Below are positions 23,173 to 34,202 of a DNA stretch of 64,000 bases, one piece after another (position 1 is the first letter of the stretch; every line of letters begins with the position of its first letter). The stretch is from NCBI RefSeq assembly GCF_007565055.1, contig NC_044559.1, positions 35,741,046 to 35,805,045 of the forward strand. The letters run 5' to 3'. Source of the stretch: Rhinopithecus roxellana. Its lineage: Eukaryota > Chordata > Mammalia > Primates > Cercopithecidae. The notes under the pieces were generated by a model. The model saw nothing but the letters and a program-made list of their open reading frames with translations, was not told the DNA's origin and made no database searches. Position numbers and translations under genes: made by a program.

Positions 23173-23244
23173 ATGAAGGCAAGAGTGACTCCAATCAGGA
23201 AGGCAAGAGTGATTCCAATCATGAAGGCAAGAGTGACTCCAATG
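23173..23244 (+). repeat. 24-bp tandem repeat (3 copies), multiple of three
   Basis: Copies at 23173-23196, 23197-23220 and 23221-23244 share 'gaaggcaagagtg' and 'tccaat' cores, with 1-3 changes between copies. The period keeps frame and gives an 8-residue repeat inside an 88-codon plus-strand frame (23146-23412) that continues into a Lys/Arg-rich run and a hydrophobic end. No evidence that the frame is used. Confidence 0.9.
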
Positions 23245-24669
23245 TCAACTTCTAAGCACTCTCAAAGAAAGAGAGAAGGAAAGAAAAATAAAAGGAAGAA
23301 AAGAAAAACCCCCAAATTAAAGCAGAAAGTACATCTAAAATTTCAATACGTTGAAAAGTTACTCATATTTAATATAATATTATCCTTAATAAACTCACTA
23401 ATTTTCATGTAAGTACAGAGTTTCTTCTTTGATGCAGGGAAAAAAGGCAAAAAGATTTCCCAGATAGGCTAAGGGCCAAGGGAATTAGAAGAACGAGCCA
23501 AGAATGAAAATTCCAGTCATTTTAGTCGCTCTGCTTAGGGAATGTTACCCTTTCCTCCTAATTAGCTAGCCAAACACCATTAATTTTTACAAACACACTA
23601 AAGATCAGTATCCGAGCCCCTTCCTTCAATTCTTTCCAAGTAAAATCAGTTGCTAGAAAAGAACAAGCCTGGAAGTTTGGGAATCTTCTGCTCTTTCCCT
23701 AGTAAGAACCCATTTAGTAAAACCACACAAAAACAAATTACACTCCTTAAAAGACACGTATTTCCTAACAATGCCTCCTCCCTGATAAGTGATCCAGGCT
23801 AATGTTGCTGCTCAGATTACCCTCGCTTGGCACAGTGGGTAAAACTCCCTGGCTGCTCACACACAAAGTCAGGTCGCCAAGGAAAAGAAGGTGCACAGGG
23901 AACCAGCAAGCAGTTCAATGAGGTCAACAACGCTCTTCCTGACCTCAGCCCTCATCGTGAATTTTACTTTTCATAAGAAACATACAGTAATATATTTAAT
24001 ACACAGAGCACTTGGCTATTGAAAGTTAAAAATTGAAGTACATATATCTAAGAAAAGTTTCTTCTGAACACCAATTTTTCATTTTCAATCAAAGACTATA
24101 CTTCCATTTGCAAGAATTATTTCTTTTGCATAAGGAAAATGTTACTAGAAGTATACATGGAAATAAACCTTAAAAACTCAACATGTTATACACTGACCCT
24201 GACATTCGTCCTAAGAGTTAGGGACACAGGTCAGCGCAATCAGATTCCACTAGGCCATCGCAGGGATCCAGGTCGCAGAAATTCTGTCCGTCCCTACCTT
24301 CTCCTGCTTTGCCAACCCAAACAATCAAGGGTTTCCATAAAATGATATTGTGAGAATAGGGAAGGAAATCTCTCTAGCATTCTGAGAAATGCACTTTCCA
24401 CCCATCCCAAGAGTTGACATTATATGTCTCAGACAATGATCTGGGTCCTCCAGGCCAGGGAGGACTATCCAATAAGAAGTGGAGAAAATACAGAAGCTTT
24501 TGTCATCAGCTGGCATGTTCCTCCATGTAAGGAAAATTCTATCTTTTGTGGCCAGTGTTTCTGCCACTCTGGTTGCCATTCTTCTGCTATGTTAGCTAAG
24601 TAAGGTAGATAAATGCATGCAAGGTATAAGGGTTTTTCACAGTTAGTGTTCTCAAATCGGTAAAGAGAA
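23245..24669. other. Unassigned non-coding stretch
   Basis: No interspersed repeat recognised over about 1.4 kb. 23255-23340 is strongly A/G-rich. Short frames only. Confidence 0.4.
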
Positions 24670-24697
24670 ACACACACACACACACACACACACACAC
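24670..24697. repeat. (CA)n microsatellite, about 14 units
   Basis: Uninterrupted CA dinucleotides followed by a C-rich junction ('cccctccccac'). Likely length-polymorphic. Confidence 0.95.
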
Positions 24698-25299
24698 CCC
24701 TCCCCACAGCCTCAAAGAGAAAAAAAGAAAACGGGTACCAAGGTAAAACTTTTCCTCTGATTTGTCTTATGTGGGGACTACTATCTCCTGAACTTACAAG
24801 GGATGTTTTCTTAAGGGTAGTAAGTTTTCTTCCACTTGATGTACCTCATCTGAACACACATGCTAACTGACACATGCTAACCGTTAAGATCAGTACACTT
24901 TTCAAGTTAGAATTATCTGGTCTAAATGATACCACCCAAGATCTGGGAATCCGAGGCAAAAGTGAGTCCTTTAAAACTTTAAGAACAAATAACACACTAC
25001 CTGAGAGGTTTCATGCAGGTCTTCAATATTGAGTTCATGCTAGCTGCTTCTGCAGATGCCAATTATGTATAAATCTTACTATAATTGCTTGCACTGCCTG
25101 GAACTGTTATTAAAAAAAAAAAAAAAGCGCAAGAGCAGAAAAATATAGGTGAAACAGTGAGCTCTATGAATGAGAGCTGCCACATGAACACAGAGCTGAC
25201 AAGGAAGTTATATTTACCATAAAGCCAAGTGTACATGTGTGCCAAATTTCTGCTCGGCTCATTGCTCTAAGTCCATCCCACGGATGCCAAAGCATCACG
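24698..25299. other. Unassigned non-coding stretch
   Basis: No repeat family recognised. Contains a short A-run near 25111. Confidence 0.4.
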
Positions 25300-25390
25300 G
25301 TATCGCATTCATTCATTCCTTCAACCAATGTCTACTGAGCCCCTCGTACTGCCTGGGGCTGGGGAATATACAGCAAATAAGACAGGCCCC
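25300..25390 (-). mobile_element. L2 LINE 3'-end fragment
   Basis: Reverse L2 end: 'attcattcattccttcaacc', 'tctactgagcccctcg', 'tgcctggggctggggaatat', 'acagcaaataagacaggccc'. Confidence 0.7.
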
Positions 25391-25651
25391 TTCTGTGAAT
25401 GATTCGCCAGTGAAGTAATTTTACCATTATCATTTGTTAGGAGCAAGTGAACTGCTCTGTGCTGATGTCTTTTCTTCTACTCATAGGAAGAAATTCTGAG
25501 AATCTCAGCTGGAAGGAAAGTCTGTGGACTTAGGAAATATTTCAGCATTATAATAAATTACTTGGTGGTCATTCCTGTCTAGCACCCAAATACAAAAACA
25601 ATAAGACTGGAATCACGTAGGGAGAGCACTGGACTAATCTGTCAGCTAGGA

Positions 25652-25846
25652 TACTTCAATTGCAGCACTTTTGACATTTGGGGCCAGATAATGTCTTGTT
25701 TTGGGGGGCTATCATGCGCACTGTAGGGTGTTCAGCAACATCCCTGGCCTCTACCTAGTAGATGCCAGTAGTACCCCTCTCCCAGTTGTGATAAAAGCAT
25801 CTTCAGACATTGTCAAATGTCCCCTGAGGGGACAAAACTGCCTCCA
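25652..25846 (-). mobile_element. MER5A DNA transposon (hAT-Charlie)
   Basis: Reverse MER5A over most of its length: 'gcacttttgacatttggggc', 'cagcaacatccctggcctct', 'agtagatgccagtagtaccc', 'acattgtcaaatgtcccctg'. Non-autonomous, eutherian-age element. Terminal inverted repeats are eroded. Confidence 0.92.
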
Positions 25847-25887
25847 AATAAGTAAATAGGTGAAATTACTCATTGAAATAGATGATC

Positions 25888-26165
25888 GGCGGGGCACGGT
25901 GGCACATGCCTGTAATCCCAGCACTTTGGGAGGCTGAAGTGGGTGGATCAGTTGAGCCCAGGAGTTCAAGATCAGCCTCGGTAACATGGCAAAACCCTGT
26001 CTCTACAAAAAATAAAAAAATAGCCAGGTGTGGTGGTGCACACCTATAGTCCCAGACTCAAGAGTCTGAGGTGGGAGGATCGCTTAAGCTTGGGAGGTTG
26101 ACGCTGCCGTCAGCCATGTTGCATCATGGCACTCCAGCCTGGGTGACAGAGCAAGACCCTGTCAA
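25888..26165 (+). mobile_element. AluJ SINE
   Basis: Forward Alu from 'ggcggggcacggtggcacat' to 'gagcaagaccctgtcaaaag'. J-like bases ('gagcccaggagttcaagat', 'gcttaagcttgggaggttga'). Its A-tail has grown into the purine microsatellite that follows. Confidence 0.92.
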
Positions 26166-26508
<343 letters not shown>

Positions 26509-26829
26509 TGCCACTAATGTCTCTTTAAGCTAGGATTTTGTAATATTAAAAACGGCAGGTAACCAACTAGACTGTGGAGAAATAAGTATGTAGAGTGTCC
26601 CTTCAAATAAAACCTCCAAATTATCAGCAGCCAGCCCCAAAGAGTTAAGTGATTTACTGCTCTCTCCATAGCACCCCCAACACACACACGTTTTCTCTAC
26701 TGTATAGTAGTAAGCCCAATACGTAAACACCTTCCTAATCACCTGCTGTATATTCTAAAAAGAATCATATGTAGTTCCATTTTGCTCAAAAATTTTCCTT
26801 CTTCAAAAAGTATTGGTAATGAGGACAAA
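26509..26829. other. Unassigned non-coding stretch
   Basis: No repeat family or gene recognised. Confidence 0.4.
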
Positions 26830-27005
26830 GAATAGAGCACTCGCTCCTGATTCAGGCGGGGTGATTAATTACCTCTGTAGAACAGCACTGCAGCAGCTGT
26901 GTCTGCCAAGTGTCCCTGGGACCCATAATTAACCCAGAAGGTCTTCCGGGGGGAATCAGACTAGAAGCCAAAGGAATATAATTAAACCCCTTGCAGTTTT
27001 AAAGG
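26830..27005. promoter_or_regulatory. Candidate conserved regulatory element (TAATTA cluster)
   Basis: Non-repetitive 175 bases holding three homeodomain-core hexamers TAATTA (26866-26871, 26926-26931, 26979-26984) and an E-box CAGCTG (26895-26900). Motif density of this kind is typical of vertebrate developmental enhancers, but motifs alone are weak evidence: conservation cannot be judged from one sequence. Confidence 0.25.
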
Positions 27006-27589
27006 TGCTCAAGTCCTAGATTCTTAAACAAATTCATTTTTTGCATTGAACCAACAATGCTCTCATTTTTGCCCAAGACTTTCCAAATAATCTGGCTTTG
27101 CATCACTCAATATTAATTTAATATAAATTCCACAACAACAACAAAAAGAAAGGTGCAGAAGAATATGTATGGTTGCTTTTTTGTAGGAAATGAACAAGAT
27201 AAATATGTGTATACATGCGGGAAAAGTTACTAGAAGGAAACCAAAGAAACTATTAACAGTGGCTACCTCCAGGAGTGTAAGTGGGGGCTATAGTCAGAGG
27301 ATGCCCTCATTGAAGAGTCTTTTATGCAGTTTGATTTTTGTCTATGTATGTATGTTATTGTATTATGACCAACCATCATGGGGTAAACCTGGCAAGAATG
27401 GCCTGGGTCACAATGAAAAGTAGGGAGGATAATGTGAAGCCAATGGGTTAAAAAAGAAACCAACCAACCAACCAAACAAACAAAAAACGCCATTGATCTC
27501 CCTGTCTTAAATGATAGAATTTATATTGGCTATAGTTTCATAAGAGTCTGAAAATTAAATATCTAGGATTTCTCCGTAAAATGTGAAAT
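27006..27589. other. Unassigned stretch, possibly with LINE 3'-end traces
   Basis: 27160-27360 ('ctattaacagtggctacctc', 'cagtttgatttttgtctatg') vaguely resembles a degraded LINE-1 3' end. A small CCAA/CAAA simple repeat lies at 27461-27486. Confidence 0.3.
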
Positions 27590-27755
27590 AAGCATTTTTT
27601 GACTGCCTGCTATGGCCAAGATACTGTCCTGGGCAGTTTACACAGAGGATCTCAGCTGAATCTTGAACAGCCCTGAGAAGGAGGATCTCTATTCACCTAC
27701 AAACTGAAGGACCTTGTCCAGGGTTACTTAGTTGTTTAAACAGCCACACAAAGGC
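27590..27755 (-). mobile_element. MIR SINE
   Basis: Reverse MIR: 'tgactgcctgctatggccaa', 'actgtcctgggcagtttaca', 'ctattcacctacaaactgaa', 'ggaccttgtccagggttact'. Diverged. Confidence 0.65.
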
Positions 27756-28259
27756 TTGGGCTGGATGCCAAATCCTATCCTTACACTTCACCACATTTCC
27801 AGAGTGCTAGGTGAAAGTATGCTATCAAGATCACTGACCTCACCCTCTTCAGAACATTTGGGAAAGATTAGTGACCTTTGGATGGCTGGTGTCAGGCATA
27901 CACTACACAGTTCTAGATACTGCAGTTATAAGGGCATCTCTCCCTATGCCCAGGTTTAGATGTCACGCGGCTGACTTTAGGAAACAGAAAGGCTGATGTC
28001 TGTGCTTTGCTGGATGATCCCAGCAGCTTTGTGCTGGGTGTTCTGGCTGAAGTCAGGCTCCCTGCTTTAGCATTCTGGTGGCCTCTGCGAACAATCCCGT
28101 CTTCCCAGGGCTAATTAAACATTTTCAGAATCTCCTCTCTTTAATCAAATATGCCTGTCTTTTCTTCCATTCCTTCAGAGTAATTCTCAATAATTTATCT
28201 TATAAAACTAAGCCATGAAGAAGTGTCTATAAGCACAAACAATCCAATTAACCTTTCTT
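27756..28259. other. Unassigned non-coding stretch
   Basis: No repeat family recognised. 'gctaattaaacattttcag' and 'tctttaatcaaatatgcc' near 28110-28155 are AT-motif rich, but I make no call. Confidence 0.35.
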
Positions 28260-28942
28260 AAGAAAGTTTTTTTTTTTTTTTTTTAAGTTCCAGGGTACAT
28301 GAGCAGGATGTACAGGTTTGTTACATAGCTAAATGTGTGCCACGGTGGTTTACTGCACTTATCAACCCATCACCTAGGTATTAAACCCAGCATGTATTAG
28401 CTATTTTTCCTCATGCTTTCCCTTCCCTCACCCCATGACAGGCCCCAGTGTGTGTTGTTTCCCTCTCTGTGTCCCTGTGCTCTCATTGTTCAGCTCCCAC
28501 TTATAAGTGAGAACATAAATATTTGGTTTTCTGTTCCTGCGTCAGTTTGCTGAGGATAATGGCTTCCAGCTCTATCATTGTCCCTGCAAATGACATGATC
28601 TCGTTCCTTTTTATGGCTGCATAGTATTCCATGGTATATATGTACCACATTTTCTTTATCCAGTCTATCATTGATGGGCACTTGGATTGATTCCATGTCT
28701 TTGCTATTGTAGATAGCGTTGCTATGAACATATATGTACATGTATCTTTATAACAGAATGATTTATATTCCTTTGGGTATGTATCTGGTAATGGGATTGT
28801 TGGGTCAAATGATATTTCTGGTTCTAGGTCTTTGAGGAATCACCACACTGTCTTCCACAATGGTTGAACTAATTTACATTCCCACCAACACTGTAAAAGT
28901 GTTCCTATTTCTTGGCAGCCTCACCAGCATCTGTTGAAGAAA
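28260..28942 (-). mobile_element. 5'-truncated primate L1 (L1PA/L1PB age)
   Basis: Body 28267-28936: T18 tail, UTR ('aagttccagggtacatgagc'), then the ORF2 end ('tatggctgcatagtattcca', 'cttgattgattccatgtc'-like). Short TSD 'aagaaa' on both sides (28260, 28937). More diverged than the L1PA at 15 kb, so older. Confidence 0.9.
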
Positions 28943-29892
28943 CATATTTTCACAGGACTCCTAGGAGATCCACAGGCTACTTTGGCCAACGAGAAAATGC
29001 AGAGAGAGATCTTTGGGAAGGAATAACTTCTAGTGTCCTTTGAATCATAATCCTGAAACCTCCTTGTTGGCGTTTTTTAGCCAGGATCAACTATAGGAGT
29101 AACAAGACAGGGAAAAATGCATTGAAATAAAAAAACAGCAAGCATAAAAACAATCTTAAACAACAGAAGACAACCAAACCTGGTTTCTGCACAACATGAA
29201 CCACCAAACACGGTCCTTATGTTCAATGTCAGACATTTGCCTGCCACTTACCTTCAATCTTCACCACTCCAGCTGTGCAAATAAACAAGCAAGAATAACT
29301 AATGGTGTCTAAATAAAGAAGTTATTCCCAGCAGTGGCTTTGAACCAAACCCAGAAGGTCTGAGACCCCAGTCCCTACTTTGCTCTCAAAGATCCTGGGC
29401 CAGGGTCAGCACACCTGGTAAATTTGGCTAACATCAAATGTCACTGAATACTACACAAACGCCTGACCTAGAAACTAGTTGGCACTTGTGCTCAGTTGAG
29501 ATAAGGAGGGCTGCCACACTGTTTATTAATAGATAGAGCAGCTTTTCAGAATCTGGTTTGGTGGCACTGAAGGATTAACTGTGTTTTTTTCCCAAGCACG
29601 TTACTGGCATGATCCCTTTGGGGGCAGCTTCTTTAGTTAGCAGTAACTCCCTGACAGGTGAGCTTCACCTCTGGGAGTGGAGGCAGCACAAGGAAATCTT
29701 GGCCTCAGGAATAAGTCCTTTCACAGCTCCTGGGTGATGGCTTATGGACTCAGCCTGGCCACAGGGCCCCACTGAGCATGTATGTCTAAGGAGGTACCCA
29801 GGTGACTGCTCCCTGCTGTTTCCAGACATAGCAGTCTGAAAGGGCATCCTTGGTGAATGGCCAAGCAGTCCTGAGAATAGCTAAATGCCCTG
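28943..29892. other. Unassigned non-coding stretch
   Basis: About 950 bases with no interspersed repeat recognised and no exon-like signal pair noticed. Confidence 0.4.
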
Positions 29893-30217
29893 AGCAGATA
29901 ATGTTTGTTTGTTTTTTTGAGACAGAGTCTCCCTCTGTCGCCTAGGCTAGAGTGCAGTGGCACGATCTCAGCTCACTGCAACCTCTGCCTCCCAGGTTCA
30001 AATGATTCTCCTGCCTCAGTCTCCTGAGTAGCTGGGATTACAGGCATGCACTGCCACGTCTGGCTAATTTTCATATTTTTAGTAGAGATGGGGTTTCACC
30101 ATGTTGGCCCTTGAACTCCTGGTCTTGAACTCCTGACCTCAGGTAATCCACATGCCTTGGCCTCCCAAAGTGCTGGGATTACAGGAATGAGCTACCACGC
30201 CCGGCCAAGCAGATAAT
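29893..30217 (-). mobile_element. AluS SINE with TSD
   Basis: Reverse Alu 29903-30206 from a 'tgtttgtttgttttttt' tail to 'ctaccacgcccggcc'. TSD 'agcagataat' at 29893-29902 and 30208-30217. A local direct duplication 'cttgaactcctggt' sits in the left-arm region. Confidence 0.95.
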
Positions 30218-30246
30218 TTTTAAGCCTTATAATCAAAGTTCCGTGT

Positions 30247-30866
30247 TGGATTAGTCTGTTCTTGCACTGCTGTAAAGAAATACCTGAGAGGCTTTTTTGG
30301 GGCACCAGAGGGATTCCTATAAGCAAAGGCTTGGGGAAAAAGAAACATCAGGAAGACAAACTTTCTTCCTCACCTTGTCCCTTAAAATGTGTGCATGTAT
30401 GTGTGTTTGCAGGTGTACGTGTAAATATGACATGGAAACTGGGTAAATGAAGACAATTTTACTTCCTAATTAAGGTTAATGGCTTGATTTAGAAGTTCAG
30501 ATCTCTGGAATTTTATTTTAAAATGTGACTAGACATGTGATATAGTTTATAAGGAAAGTTTATAATAATTTATAATGAAAAGAGGTTTAATTGGCTCATG
30601 GTTCCACAGGTTTCCATAGGTTGTACAGGAAGCATGGCTGGGGAGGCCTCAGGAAACTTATAATTATGGTGGAAGGCAAAGGGGAAGCAGGCACGTTTTT
30701 CACATGGTCAGAGCAGGAGGAAGAGAAGGGGGAGGTGCTACACACTTTTAAACAACCAGATCTCGTGAGAACTCACTCACTATCATGAGAACAGCCAGAA
30801 AGAAATCTGCCCCCATGATCCAATCGAAATGAGATTTGGGTGGGAACACAAATCCAAACCATATCA
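30247..30866 (-). mobile_element. MST-type MaLR LTR carrying an inverted-copy insertion
   Basis: Reverse LTR from 'tggattagtctgttcttgca' to 'ccaaaccatatca', with likely 5-bp TSD 'cgtgt'/'catgt'. After 'aatacctgagag' (30290) the LTR is interrupted and resumes near 'tttataatgaaaagaggttt' (about 30569), continuing with 'cctcaggaaacttataatta' and 'ccagatctcgtgagaactca'. The interrupting 255 bases are an inverted copy of the LTR's downstream flank. Confidence 0.88.
30294..30547 (-). repeat. Inverted copy A of the downstream flank (left arm)
   Basis: Reverse-complements 30856-31152: 'ggcaccagagggattcctat' pairs with 'ataggaatcccactggtgcc', 'caccttgtcccttaaaatgt' with 'acattttaagggacaaggtg', and 'gtgactagacatgtgatata' with the LTR end and flank. 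It includes the LTR terminus, so it was made after the LTR inserted. It lacks about 75 bases of the CA-rich middle and has a short private segment near 30459-30478. Confidence 0.92.
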
Positions 30867-31152
30867 CATGTCTAGTCATATTTTAAAATAAAATGCTAGA
30901 GATGCAAACTTCTACATCAAGCCATTGTCTTCATTTACCCAGTTTCCATTTCATATTTACATATACACACACAAACACACATACATGCACACATTTAATA
31001 TTATTATAATATAAATACACATACATGCACACACATAATAAACACACATACATGTACACATTTTAAGGGACAAGGTGAGGAAGAAAATTTGTTTTCCTGG
31101 TGTTTCTTTTTCCCCAAGCATTTGCTTATAGGAATCCCACTGGTGCCCAAAA
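30856..31152 (+). repeat. Source/right arm B of the inverted repeat
   Basis: Begins in the last 11 bases of the MST LTR and runs through a CA/TA-rich middle to 'ccactggtgcccaaaat'. Inverted partner of 30294-30547, with a 308-base spacer made mostly of LTR sequence, so single strands could fold into a long hairpin. Confidence 0.92.
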
Positions 31153-31295
31153 TAGTCACTCTAAGCAGGTAATGCTTTGTCCTTGCCTGGGCAGATGCAG
31201 AGCCATGAGTGCTGCTAGCTGGAGAGGCAGGAGGACTCAGTACCTGGATAGTTCTTTTCCCTTTTCCCCCTCTTTTCTGGTGAAATCCCATTTAT
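30977..31295 (+). repeat. 319-bp segment duplicated at 34203
   Basis: Matches 34203-34521 at a constant offset of 3,226 with three differences that I can see by eye (in 'gcaggtaatg', in the T/C run near 31263, and in 'ctggtgaaatc'). No poly-A tail or terminal repeat marks it as a mobile element. A 95-codon reverse-strand frame (31004-31291) is conserved only because the DNA is. Confidence 0.95.
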
Positions 31296-31394
31296 GCTTC
31301 CAGACCAGCTCAATGACATTTTAGGCTAGATAATTTTTTACAAAACCCAGCTCAAGCTGAGCTACTCTATCCTTCTGTAATCATGGCTAGATGT

Positions 31395-31556
31395 GTATAT
31401 AGCTCGATTACAGACTGCGCACATTGTACCGTAATGATTATTTACATGTCTGTTTCACCAGTAAACCAGGAATTCCTTCCCGAGCTATTGTTCCTCCAGC
31501 ACCTAGCTCAGGGCACAGCCACAGAGCAGCACAACACATATCTGTTGAATAAATGA
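31395..31556 (+). mobile_element. L2 LINE 3' end
   Basis: 'attatttacatgtctgtttc', 'ctccagcacctagctcaggg' and the terminal 'ctgttgaataaatgaat' match the L2 3' terminus in order. Confidence 0.8.
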
Positions 31557-32624
31557 ATCCATATCAGAGTGTGGATTTGCTTATTCAATCCTTTCTAAGT
31601 GCCTGACCAGATTTTGGTAAGGGAGAGAAACTGACAGAACCAAAGCACAGGAATACTCAGGGGAAGCCAGCTTAGGAGAGGACCAGAATCTCAGTGTGCA
31701 GTGGTCAGAGGACAGCTATGGGTACCGGGAGGGACATACTATGTTAGAGGAACATGCCCCTGTAAATATCCTCAGGTTATCTGAGAAAGAAATCTGTAAT
31801 CTGGACAAAGTCTGGGCTCTTTGGAAATGGAATAAAGGGGCAGGGAAATGTTAATGGCTGAAAAGGGAATAAATAAAAGCATGGGCTACCGCCTTGGAGG
31901 ACAAACTTAGGTGGGATTATACTGGGGGTGCTGAGCCAGGCCAGCATCAAACGGCTGAGGGAAAAGGGCAGAATGTACCTTGAACTTGACAAAACCTTGC
32001 AAAATGTCACCAACCTATTATGGGCTGACTCTTGCCCATCCTCCTCCTCTCCACCACCTAATACGCAGGCAGCTTTCACTGCATTTGCAGCTTGCCTGAC
32101 ATGCCTACATTAACTGAGTGGAAATAATTTGTGGTTCAGTGGAAAAGTATCCCTTGTCTGCAAACAGCACACGCTTGAGGGTTATCTGATTCTAGCCCTG
32201 TTCACTGTCTGTTAGCTCTTTTGTACCTCTTTATATTGTAGGTAACTAACTGATAAATATGCAGTCTTTGTCTTGCCTGGTAGAGACTCAATTATCTTTC
32301 CTCCTACCCTGTGGAAAAATCAGTTTGCCTCCGTTTACATATTCATTTCAATATTGTGATCTAGAAATGTATGTTTTTCAATTCTCTTCTGAACTGGTTA
32401 TAACATCTGCATGGCTCCTTCATTGGTGGAGTAAAATAAAATCTTTGGCGTGTTCATTTTGATATCTGCAGGAGAGTCATGATTTTACCTATTTATGAAA
32501 ACTCTTTTAACAATTGTGATTGCCTCTACTACAAAATTTCGGTTGCTTTATTAAAAAGAAGCTTCCTTATTTTATATCTGGAAAGTGACTGATGATATTT
32601 ACATTGCACATTCATTATGTTTGT
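31557..32624. other. Unassigned non-coding stretch
   Basis: About 1.1 kb without a recognised repeat. A 100-codon minus-strand frame (31777-32079) and shorter plus frames overlap and are unsupported. Confidence 0.35.
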
Positions 32625-32820
32625 GCAACAGAAAGAGCCTGTAACAAGAGAACCACAGAGGTCCTCAGTTCTGCCACTTACTCGGTGTTGGTCCTTGTGT
32701 AAGTTGCTTAATTTATTTGGGCCTCAGTTTCTCCATCTGTGAAATGTGGCCACTGCGAGGATCAAGAGATAATGTAGATGAAAGTACAAGCAAGACTACA
32801 AAGGCTCTCAAATGAGAGCT
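32625..32820 (+). mobile_element. MIR SINE
   Basis: Near-complete MIR: 'ctcagttctgccacttactc', 'gtgtaagttgcttaatttat', 'ggcctcagtttctccatctg', 'tgaaatgtggccactgcgag', 'gatcaagagataatgtagat'. Confidence 0.9.
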
Positions 32821-32901
32821 ATCTTCACTGTCATTACCACCTTTATGGAAATAAGGAATTCCTGAAATTAGGTAAACTCAGTCTCTCCAGTTTCTGCCTA
32901 A

Positions 32902-33288
32902 GGCCATGAAACAGGCAAAGTTGTCTTTGGCAATGGACATTACCTTGCACAAGGCCTGCCCTGGGAGTCACCCTGTCTTGCCCAAACTGCTTTCTCCCTT
33001 ATCCCATCTCCTTCCCCTCATTCCCTAGAGGCTCCACTGAAAGATATTTATGTTGTAATTAATTCTTTCAAGGCCTTCCAAAGTGAAGATGGTCCCACCC
33101 TAATAAAGGAGCAGGCCAGGAGAGCTCTGAGAAGTCCTGCCTTCCTCTCACGAGGACAGCAGGTACCTTTCACAAAGATTTCTCAAGGGCCAGGCCCTCA
33201 ACCGGACTGTCCAGCCCCAAGGAGAGACTCAAAGAAGTCTATGAGGCCAGGGGACAGCTTGCGCAGTTTCTCCACGCGGGGGAAATAG
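32902..33288 (+). other. Candidate exon / open frame with splice-like borders
   Basis: Non-repetitive sequence. The frame starting at 32902 stays open for 128 codons and stops at TAG (33286-33288). A pyrimidine-rich run ends in 'cattccctag' (33028), a strong acceptor-like site. 'gggaaatag' is followed at 33289 by GTGAGT, a consensus donor. The implied exon 33029-33288 is 260 bases, open in one frame except for the TAG exactly at the donor. No upstream ATG in frame before 33241. The predicted product is basic and Pro/Arg/Ser-rich with no family that I know. More likely a non-coding or spurious exon than a coding one. Confidence 0.2.
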
Positions 33289-33629
33289 GTGAGTTGGTTG
33301 CAGGGTGCTTCTTGACCACACCAGGCAGAGCCACCAGACGCCCAATGTCTGCCTTGCTTCAGGCAGTAAATAGGCCTGCTTATTCTCTCAGAGCCACGTG
33401 CAGTACATTAAATTAAAAGAATTAATTTAAACAAGTAAAATGATGTTTCTCTTTTCTCTTTTCTCCCTCCATCCCCAGCCACACAAAATAATTTAATACC
33501 ATTTTTAAAAAAGGAAAGAAAAGCTTCCTCAACAAGCATCAGGCCCTCACTCCAAAACTAGCATTTAAGAATGTATTTTTAAAACTTCCAATTTTAAAAT
33601 TGATCAATATCCCTCCAAATTTAAAGAGC
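33289..33629. other. Unassigned non-coding stretch
   Basis: AT-rich with a T/C-rich run (33444-33477). No repeat family recognised before the L1M remnant. Confidence 0.4.
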
Positions 33630-34080
33630 ACATAATTTGTGAACTAACAAATTCCACAACTAGCAACTTACCTGGTGGATATACCAGCAGAAACGGGCCA
33701 AAGATGTATGTACAAGGATGTTTCCTACAGCACAGTTTGTAAACACCAAAACCAAACAAGAAACAGAGACCAAGACATAATCCTAGAAACACTGAAATAT
33801 CCATTAGCAGGAAATGTGGAGCTGGTTTTCATAAAATGTAGACCATCTATACAATAAATTCGTATTTATTAACAAGGACCCAGCATACCTGTATGTGCTA
33901 ATGTGAGAAAACCCCGAGGGAGATTATAGAATTTAAAAAACAAAGCACAAAATGGTGTGTAGAGTACGATCACTTTTGGGAAATGAAGTGTATTTCTTCT
34001 GGAAGAATCCAAGAGTACGAAGAAACTATTTTTGAGGAGATGCACTGGGAGTTAGGAAAGGAGGAAGTCTCTGCAAGAAC
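33630..34080 (+). mobile_element. L1M remnant (ORF2 end and 3' UTR)
   Basis: Sense L1 texture: 'caaattccacaactagcaac', 'gatgtatgtacaaggatgtt', 'atcctagaaacactgaaata', 'aaagcacaaaatggtgtgta'. Heavily mutated. Confidence 0.65.
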
Positions 34081-34105
34081 CATTCAGATGGGAGCTATGT
34101 AGGTA

Positions 34106-34145
34106 TCAAGTTAGTGCAAAAGTAATTGCAGCTTCTGCCATTGAA
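34106..34145 (+). mobile_element. Half MADE1 (mariner-derived MITE)
   Basis: 'gttagtgcaaaagtaattgc' plus 'ttctgccattgaa' matches the first half of the 80-bp MADE1 palindrome. The second half, which would complete the hairpin, is missing, and AT-rich sequence begins at the break. Confidence 0.85.
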
Positions 34146-34202
34146 TATACGTAATATGTATATAATATATAATTATTATATTAATATTATTATAAAATAA
34201 AT

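Noticed and set aside
34106..34145. Possible miRNA hairpin of the MADE1-derived mir-548 type
   Set aside because: Only one half of the MADE1 palindrome is present, so the hairpin cannot form.
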